Part shown: positions 58,988 through 64,000 of the stretch, in pieces
How positions within the stretch are numbered: the stretch's first letter is position 1
How the letters are laid out: each line of letters begins with the position of its first letter
Origin: Myxococcales bacterium
GTDB lineage: Bacteria > Myxococcota_A > Polyangia > Polyangiales > Polyangiaceae
NCBI GenBank assembly: GCA_016720545.1
Contig: JADKKK010000001.1
Coordinates: 620,001 to 684,000 of the forward strand
Direction: 5' to 3'
DNA length: 64,000 nucleotides
Program-made: the position numbers and the translations under genes
The notes under the pieces: generated by a model
Database searches by the model: none
Seen by the model: only the letters and a program-made list of their open reading frames with translations
Told to the model about the DNA's origin: nothing

Positions 58988-60295
58988 ATGAAGAGCCCCG
59001 CCCCCCCCTCCGGTCATCGGTCTCGTTCGCCTCGTTCGCCTCGTTCGCCGGGTTGGTCGACCGACGCCTCGCTCGCAGCGCGGCTTCGCCCGGTCCGCCC
59101 CCTCGCGCTCGCGCCCCTCGCGGCGGCGCTCATCGCCGCGTGCGGCTCGACACCGCGTGACACCACCTTCACCGACGGCACGGACAGCGGCCCGGGCGTC
59201 GTGACGCCGGGCGACGGCGGCTCGCTCTTCGGCGACGCCGGCGGGGGGCCGGGCACGCCCGTGTGCGCGCCGAGCCCGGCGCACGCGGAGATCCCCGGCA
59301 ACAACTGCGACGACGACGGCGACGGTCAGGTCGACAACCCACCCAGCTGCGACAAGGGCCTCGCGGTCGACGGCGACGCGGCGGCGTTCGCGAAGGCGAT
59401 CGGCGTGTGCGACACCGTGTCCGCCAAGGGCTTCGGCCTCGTCGCTGCGACCTACTCGCGGGGCTACAAGCGCAACGACGCGCCCCAAGGCCCGCAGCAC
59501 GGCATCCTCCCGAAGTACGGCAGCGTCCTCAAGCCCCGCGAGGGAGGGAGCTTGGGCGTCATCAGCACCGGCTATGCCCGCGAGTACAACGGCACGAACG
59601 GCACCCCGACGTTCCTCGAGGCGGAGGTCGACTGGTACAACTGGGGGCCCTACGATCTGCACCCCACAAAGGCCTCGAACGGCGCTGCGCCCCCCGGCTT
59701 CCCGAAGCCCGCCGCGGGCTGCCCCTCGAAGGCCACGCAGACCAACGACGTCATCGACGTGAAGCTCGTGCTCAAGGCGCCCGCGAACGCGAAGGGCATC
59801 GCGTTCGACTTCAACTTCTTCTCGTCCGAGTGGCCGGCGTTCGTGTGCTCGGACTTCAACGACTCGTTCATCGCCTACCTCACCGCGAAGGGCTTCAACG
59901 GCGGCGTCCCCGACAACATCTCCTTCGACGCGCAGAAGAACCCGGTCAGCGTGAACAACGGCTTCTTCGATCGCTGCACTCCGAACGTCGACACGGGCTG
60001 CGCCCCCGACGCCGTGCCGCGCACGTCGGTGTGCCCGGGTGGCCCGGCCGAGCTCGCCGGCACGGGGTTCGCGAAGGAGGACACCTGGTGTGCGCCCGTG
60101 AAGAGCAAGAAGAGCACCGCCGGCGGCGCCACCGGCTGGCTCACGTCCACCGCCCCCGTGGAGCCCGGCGAAGAGTTCACCCTCGAGTTCATCATCTGGG
60201 ACACCGGCGACGGCGTGCTCGACTCCCTCACCCTCCTCGACAACTTCCGGTGGGTCGGCGGCGAGGTGAAGACCGAGACCGCGCGACCGCGCTGA
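58988..60295 (+). CDS. Lipoprotein with choice-of-anchor L-like domain
   Basis: This 435-residue protein has a long basic N-region containing three 9-bp repeats, then a lipoprotein signal ending AACG (Cys52) and a Gly/Asp-rich tether. The core domain contains IAFDFNFFSSEWPAFVCSDF and NDSFIAYL, matching the choice-of-anchor L pattern, in which the aromatic-rich strands precede a conserved Phe-Asn-Asp-Ser. EIPGNNCDDDGDGQVDN is a myxobacterial calcium-binding-like motif. Multiple Cys pairs suggest disulphides. The role is unknown but surface-exposed. ATG 58988 is preferred; GTG 58964 is an alternative. Confidence 0.78.
   Translation: MKSPAPPSGHRSRSPRSPRSPGWSTDASLAARLRPVRPLALAPLAAALIAACGSTPRDTTFTDGTDSGPGVVTPGDGGSLFGDAGGGPGTPVCAPSPAHAEIPGNNCDDDGDGQVDNPPSCDKGLAVDGDAAAFAKAIGVCDTVSAKGFGLVAATYSRGYKRNDAPQGPQHGILPKYGSVLKPREGGSLGVISTGYAREYNGTNGTPTFLEAEVDWYNWGPYDLHPTKASNGAAPPGFPKPAAGCPSKATQTNDVIDVKLVLKAPANAKGIAFDFNFFSSEWPAFVCSDFNDSFIAYLTAKGFNGGVPDNISFDAQKNPVSVNNGFFDRCTPNVDTGCAPDAVPRTSVCPGGPAELAGTGFAKEDTWCAPVKSKKSTAGGATGWLTSTAPVEPGEEFTLEFIIWDTGDGVLDSLTLLDNFRWVGGEVKTETARPR
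59022..59048 (+). repeat. Three 9-bp tandem repeats near a lipoprotein start
   Basis: Three tandem copies of CTCGTTCGC encode Arg-Ser-Pro units upstream of the signal peptide of the choice-of-anchor-L-like lipoprotein. The unit is close to that at 16382-16426 (CTCGCTCGC). Confidence 0.85.
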
Positions 60296-60455
60296 GCTCG
60301 CCCGGCCTCTGAGCTCAGGGGCAGGGAAATCCATGGCCCCCCGCACGCGAAGCCCAACGGAGGTGGGCTCTGCGACGGCGCGCAGCACCAGGCCCGGCGC
60401 GGACGCGGCGGCGCCTTGAATCCGTCCGTCGGGGGGCTACCCTGGGAGGTCCCCT

Positions 60456-60824
60456 ATGAGCCCGAGCTCGCAGAAGGCGCTGAAGTTCCTGGTGTTCGTC
60501 CTCGCGGCGTACCTCGTCTTCAAGATCGCGCCAGCCTACGTGTACGACTTTCAGATCCAGAACATGACCGAGAAGGTCGCGCAGTTCAAAGCGGACAAGG
60601 GGCTCAAAGAGGGCGTCATCCACGCCTATCTCTCCGACAGCATCCAGGGCGGCAAGCTCCCCATAACCGAGGCCGACTTCATCGTTCGGACCGACGGCCA
60701 CACGGTGACGGTGCACGCAGACTGGCAATACCAGCCGGTGATTTTGCCGGCCACGCCGCTCTGGTCGGCGTGGGCGCCGGTGTTCGCGTTCCACGACGAG
60801 TCGTCCGCGCGCGTGAAGCGGTAG
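60456..60824 (+). CDS. Small single-span membrane protein (unknown)
   Basis: This 122-residue protein has one N-terminal membrane helix (about residues 8-26) and an external domain of 95 residues (FQIQNMTEKVAQFKADK, YLSDSIQGGKLPITEADFIV, VHADWQYQPVILP). The layout recalls DUF4845-type anchored proteins, but I am not sure. It follows the choice-of-anchor-L-like gene by 160 bases; GGGAGG precedes ATG 60456. Nothing in the neighbourhood suggests its function. Confidence 0.7.
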   Translation: MSPSSQKALKFLVFVLAAYLVFKIAPAYVYDFQIQNMTEKVAQFKADKGLKEGVIHAYLSDSIQGGKLPITEADFIVRTDGHTVTVHADWQYQPVILPATPLWSAWAPVFAFHDESSARVKR

Positions 60825-60975
60825 GCGCCAGGTCGACCGATGAGCCGCTTGCGCGCGGGCGATGGCGTCGGCCTCGTCGCCGCGCGCGGTGGCTCCATCG
60901 AGGTGTCCGTACTCGGTCCGCCGCGCCTGCGTTGGGGGCCTCAGGACGCGATGCCACGTCGCGGGCGCGCCGCGC

Positions 60976-61686
60976 TCACAGGGACGCGGCGACCGCGCGC
61001 AGGGAGGCGGCGGGATCGGCGGCGAGGACCTCGTGGTGCGACACGATCACGCGCCGCAAACCGGGCGTCGCGGCGAGCCGCTCGAGGTGCGCGCCGAGCG
61101 CGCGCTTGTCCTTCACGAGGAAGAGCCTGCCCACCCTGGAGACCCGCGGCCCTCCGCTCGAGGCCGTGACGTGGCGGAGCACGAACCCCTTCACGCCGGG
61201 CACGTGCGGCATGTTGAAGACCACGTCGTTCAGTACCAGCGTGACCTCGTCGCCCGAGCGCACGGTGAGCACGCCCTCTTGCCCACCGCAGCCGTCGAGC
61301 ACCTCGTAGCCCGTCGACGCGTCGGCGACGAGGGCCTCGCTCGAGGCGGCGCGCGGCACGACGAGCTGCACCTTCCCGAGCGAGCCGTTGGGGGCGAAGA
61401 ACTTCGCCTCGGGGTATCGCGCGGCGTAGGCCGGCGCGTCCATACGGTGAAACCCGTTGGGCACGATGACCGCGGTCACCTGACCACGCGCGTCGAGCGC
61501 GCGCATCGTCGTCTCGTCGAGGGCCATCGCGTTGTGCACGAGGAGCGAACCGTCGTCCCGGCGCGCGACGGTCATCACGCGCTTGAGCGGCATGTCGGGC
61601 AGCTCACCCTCGACGCGCCAGAGGTTCGGGGCGAGGGCCTCGAGGGGGCCATGCGGGAGCACGTTCCACGCGTCGCTTGCGGGCAT
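60976..61686 (-). CDS. DUF4336-type metallo-hydrolase-like protein
   Basis: The 236-residue product resembles DUF4336 proteins, which have a metallo-beta-lactamase-like fold. The start (LEALAPNLWRVEGELP) is typical, and NGFHRMDAPAYAARYPEAKF carries one His/Asp group. SLLVHNAMALDE and VIVSHHEVLA supply further candidate residues. Classical HxHxDH is not present, so catalysis is uncertain. There is no signal peptide. ATG 61686 fits the conserved N-terminus. It lies 55 bases from the DUF1697 gene and on the same strand, possibly co-transcribed. Confidence 0.78.
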   Translation of the reverse strand: MPASDAWNVLPHGPLEALAPNLWRVEGELPDMPLKRVMTVARRDDGSLLVHNAMALDETTMRALDARGQVTAVIVPNGFHRMDAPAYAARYPEAKFFAPNGSLGKVQLVVPRAASSEALVADASTGYEVLDGCGGQEGVLTVRSGDEVTLVLNDVVFNMPHVPGVKGFVLRHVTASSGGPRVSRVGRLFLVKDKRALGAHLERLAATPGLRRVIVSHHEVLAADPAASLRAVAASL

Positions 61687-61741
61687 GGCGGAACCTTGGG
61701 GCGTGTCGACGCGCGTGGCAAGCGCCGAGTCGACGCCCGCG

Positions 61742-62320
61742 TCAGCCCGCCGCCAGGGTCGCCTCGAGGGCGGCGGCGAGCGTGGCCATCTTTCGGACAG
61801 TGTTCATGTTTCTGCCCGTCGCGCGCCCCAGGAACGGCAGCCGCAGCTTCGAGGAGCCGAGGCCGTCCGGGTAGCGCACGAGCACCTCGCGGCCGGCGGC
61901 GCGGAGCTCCTCACGGCCGGGCGGTCGGATGGCCGCGAGCTCGGCCGGCGCGACGGGCGCGTCGAGGAAGTACGCGAGCACCCGGCTCGGATCGGCAGGT
62001 CCGATCCACGGGGCGTCGAGCAGCGCCTCGAGCTCGGGGCGCGTACGCAAGAAGACCTGCGCGCCCAAGCTCCCCGCGCCCATGTGCGCGGCGAGGGCCG
62101 CCTCGAGCCGCGCCTTCGCGGCGGCCGCCGGGATCGCCGTCGCGAACACCACGTTGCCGCTCTGGATGTAGGTCGTGACGCCGACGAAGCCCGCGTCGGT
62201 GCAGAGCCGTGTGAGGTCGGCCATCGGCAGCTTCCCGGTGCCTCCCACGTTGACGGCCCGAAGAAACGCGGCAAACACCGCGAGGTCCGAGCCACGAGGC
62301 GCCTTCGTCGTGCGAGCCAC
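61742..62320 (-). CDS. DUF1697 domain protein
   Basis: This 192-residue protein carries the DUF1697 signature. FAAFLRAVNVGGTGKLPMAD begins it, YIQSGNVVFAT is in the first third, and GRNMNTVRKMATLAA closes it. The family has a ferredoxin-like fold and no established function. It has no signal peptide or membrane segment. The start is GTG 62320. It is divergent from the coiled-coil gene at 62387 and followed by the DUF4336-type gene on the same strand. Confidence 0.88.
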   Translation of the reverse strand: MARTTKAPRGSDLAVFAAFLRAVNVGGTGKLPMADLTRLCTDAGFVGVTTYIQSGNVVFATAIPAAAAKARLEAALAAHMGAGSLGAQVFLRTRPELEALLDAPWIGPADPSRVLAYFLDAPVAPAELAAIRPPGREELRAAGREVLVRYPDGLGSSKLRLPFLGRATGRNMNTVRKMATLAAALEATLAAG

Positions 62321-62386
62321 GGAGCGAAGCTAGCGCGCCGGCGGGCCCGCGTCTCACGCGTCCGCGGGTCTGCTACGCTACCCCGA

Positions 62387-63079
62387 ATGTCGACCTACCG
62401 TGACGAGCTCGGCGCGGCGATGGCTCGCGCCACCCAGGCCGAGGCGCAGCTCGCCGCCGCCGAAGCGTCAGGCCGCGAGCGCCTACGCGCCGTCGAGCTC
62501 GAGCTGTCGTCGCTCCGCGACGCCGCCGACGCGAGGCGCTCCGAGAGGACGCGGCCCGTCCTCATCACGGCGCTCGCCGTGATGGCGCTCGCGCTGCTCC
62601 TGCTAGGCCGCGTGATCTTGCGGGGCCAGCAGCGACTGCAAGACGCCGAGGCGGCCGCCTTGCTGGAGGCCGAGGTCGCGCGGGCGCGCGAGGCGAGCAT
62701 GATGGCGCGCGTGGCCGAAGCGCGCGCCGCCGGGCGCAAAGAGCTCGAGACGGAGCGCGACGCGCAGCTCCTTCGGAGCGCCTCCGGCCCTTCGGCGGAC
62801 GACGTCGTGGTCAGCCCCGACTTCAACCGCCCCGCGATCGGCGTGGCCGTCATGCGCGCGCGCGCGGCCCTCGCGGAGTGCAGGGCGGGCGCGATGGGCC
62901 TGTCCGGCTCGGTGCTCGTGGTCTACGAGCCCTCGGGCCGGGCTACGCGCGTCACCGTGGAGTCGCCCGCGCTCCCGGCGGCCACCGCGGCGTGCGTCAC
63001 GGAGCGGTTCCAGGCGCAGAGCGTGCCCGCGTTCCGGGGGACCCCGGTGACCGTGCGCGCCGCCTTCCGGATCCACTGA
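62387..63079 (+). CDS. Membrane-anchored coiled-coil protein with AgmX/PglI-like domain
   Basis: This 230-residue protein begins with a heptad-patterned coiled coil (about residues 5-55), has one membrane helix (about 58-80), a second Ala/Glu/Arg coiled coil (about 85-125) and an external C-terminal domain. That domain (VAVMRARAALAECRAGA, SGSVLVVYEPSGRATRVTV, RFQAQSVPAF) is similar to AgmX/PglI or TonB-C modules, with a pair of Cys. It could span the inner membrane and link to an envelope partner. A related domain occurs in the lipoprotein at 57119. ATG 62387 is chosen. Confidence 0.68.
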   Translation: MSTYRDELGAAMARATQAEAQLAAAEASGRERLRAVELELSSLRDAADARRSERTRPVLITALAVMALALLLLGRVILRGQQRLQDAEAAALLEAEVARAREASMMARVAEARAAGRKELETERDAQLLRSASGPSADDVVVSPDFNRPAIGVAVMRARAALAECRAGAMGLSGSVLVVYEPSGRATRVTVESPALPAATAACVTERFQAQSVPAFRGTPVTVRAAFRIH

Positions 63080-63102
63080 CCCGCCTCACCGACAAGGTCC
63101 AA

Positions 63103-63124
63103 GGCCTCGCTTGAGGTCGAGGCC
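63103..63124. terminator. Hairpin between convergent genes
   Basis: A perfect 7-base inverted repeat (GGCCTCG / CGAGGCC) with an 8-base loop lies 23 bases beyond the stop of the coiled-coil gene and 36 bases beyond the stop of the convergent polyprenyl synthase gene. It probably terminates both. Confidence 0.45.
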
Positions 63125-63160
63125 CATTCGCCGCGGCTCGTCCCACCGCGTTGGCGGCGC

Positions 63161-64000
63161 CTAGACGCCCCCGAGGCGCTCGCCGAACGCCGCGAGCCAC
63201 GCGTGGACGTGCACCGCGCCCATGCACCTCGGCACCGCCAAGGCGGCCGCGTCGAGGTGCTCGCGCACCCGGCGGCGCGCGCCCTCGAGCCCGTTCGCCC
63301 GGACGACGCTGGGGCGCCCACGGGCCGCGTCTTGCCCGGTGGGCTTGCCGAGGCTCGCCTCGTCCCCGACCGCATCGCGTACGTCGTCGGCGGCCTGGTA
63401 GGCGAGGCCAACGAGCTCGCCGACCGCGCGCCAGGGCTCGGCCGAGGCGCCGGCCGCGATCGCGCCCATCGCCGCGGCCGCCTCGAAGAGCGACGCGGTC
63501 TTGGCGCGGTGGTACTCCTCGAGGGGTGGCGAGGGCTCCGACTCCCATGCCTGGCCCGCGAGGAGGCCGCGTGTCGTCCCCGCGGCCGTCGCGAGCGCGG
63601 CGAGCAGCCCGGGCAGCGCGGGGAGCGCCCCCGGAGCGTCGGCGATCGCAAGGCCCAGGGCCTCGAACGACTGCGCGATGAGCGCGTCGCCCGTGAGCAC
63701 GGCGAGGGGCTCTCCGAAGCGCGCGTGCACACTCGGGAGACCTCTACGCGTCGGCGCGTCGTCGAAGCACGGGAGGTCGTCATGGACGAGCGACGCGGCA
63801 TGGAGCAGCTCGACCGCGACGGCGGCCCCGGTGGCGACGCGCGGCCGCGCGTCCCCCTCGGCGAGGGCGACGACCAAGCACAGGGAAGGGCGCAGCCGTT
63901 GTCCACCGGGGAACAGCGCGTGGAGCTGAGCCGCGGCGAGCCGAGGGGGGCAGCCCGGGCCCACGCCGCGGGTCACGTGCGCTCGGAGCGCGCTCTCGAT
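63161..64000 (-). CDS. Polyprenyl diphosphate synthase (5' end outside window)
   Basis: The frame is open to the window edge; 279 residues are visible. This is a trans-prenyltransferase that elongates allylic diphosphates with IPP to FPP, GGPP or longer chains. GGQRLRPSL is the conserved Gly/Arg block, the first Asp-rich motif is HDDLPCFDD, and the second is QAADDVRDAVGDEASLGKPTGQDAA. Both are intact. Product length cannot be told here. The N-terminal residues before Ile-Glu-Ser-Ala-Leu are missing because the gene runs off the end. Confidence 0.93.
   Translation of the reverse strand: MESALRAHVTRGVGPGCPPRLAAAQLHALFPGGQRLRPSLCLVVALAEGDARPRVATGAAVAVELLHAASLVHDDLPCFDDAPTRRGLPSVHARFGEPLAVLTGDALIAQSFEALGLAIADAPGALPALPGLLAALATAAGTTRGLLAGQAWESEPSPPLEEYHRAKTASLFEAAAAMGAIAAGASAEPWRAVGELVGLAYQAADDVRDAVGDEASLGKPTGQDAARGRPSVVRANGLEGARRRVREHLDAAALAVPRCMGAVHVHAWLAAFGERLGGV

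Noticed and set aside
1..64000. tRNA, rRNA or CRISPR arrays
   Set aside because: No cloverleaf-like sequence, rRNA-like stretch or regularly spaced repeats were seen by eye; the tandem repeats found are short and inside coding sequence.

Overview
The window is about 64 kb of very GC-rich DNA, and its gene content points to a myxobacterium (phylum Myxococcota, most likely order Polyangiales). It encodes many lipoproteins with long Ala/Pro/Gly or Cys-rich stretches, a secreted protein with a MYXO-CTERM-like tail, AgmX/PglI-type domains, 'choice-of-anchor'-type proteins, DUF1501 proteins, and NtrC and ECF regulators. Start codons are often GTG (one TTG), and ATGA/GTGA overlaps are common. I found no rRNA, tRNA or CRISPR array by eye. 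The genus cannot be fixed from the sequence alone.

Layout. 1-7.6 kb: end of an unknown gene, then an ECF sigma factor behind a textbook ECF promoter, its zinc-finger-like anti-sigma factor, and an RND-type tripartite efflux system (permease, adaptor, TolC). 7.6-8.1 kb: a decayed murE 3' fragment. 8.4-14 kb: an SH3/barwin-like lipoprotein, a BrkB-type membrane protein, a lipid kinase, an unaccompanied dihydrolipoyl acyltransferase and RsmB. 14-18.3 kb: two divergent surface proteins (IPT/TIG repeats; TSP3-like repeats with a sorting tail). 18.3-23.7 kb: glutathione peroxidase, then a desaturase-membrane protein-RseP operon facing a second desaturase. 23.8-32.5 kb: a conserved unknown protein, a CpoB-like and a LysM protein, and two very large exported proteins. 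32.6-36.5 kb: Kup, a flavin reductase and small unknown genes.

36.5-43.7 kb is a tetrapyrrole locus (CcsA/HemX-like protein, hemA, hemC). A tightly overlapping four-gene cassette (DUF2156/GNAT, unknown, PlsC-like acyltransferase, HemN-like radical SAM enzyme) sits between hemA and hemC. 43.7-48.8 kb is a damaged accessory zone: a broken small gene, a papain-like protease, an IS91-type transposase remnant, a sigma-54 response regulator coupled to a histidine kinase that has lost its phosphoacceptor region, and a set of 59-bp direct and inverted repeats. 48.8-54.2 kb holds a modular Cys-rich lipoprotein with a sulfatase-modifying-factor fold and a three-gene secreted operon (CxxCH protein, Asn-Asn-Pro repeat lipoprotein, Tat-exported DUF1501 protein) behind a candidate sigma-54 promoter. 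54.4-64 kb: an esterase, a PLP-dependent dehydratase, uridine kinase, two AgmX/PglI-like proteins, a TMEM43 homologue, a choice-of-anchor-L-like lipoprotein, DUF4336- and DUF1697-type proteins and a truncated polyprenyl synthase.

Several otherwise intact genes (ECF sigma, hemA, HemN-like) and two fragments (murE, the small ORF at 43.7 kb) carry single-base frame changes. hemA is normally essential, so at least some of these are probably sequence or assembly errors. The most promising leads for new biology are the hemA/hemC cassette, the sigma-54/DUF1501 operon, the desaturase-RseP operon and the two giant exported proteins at 27-32 kb.
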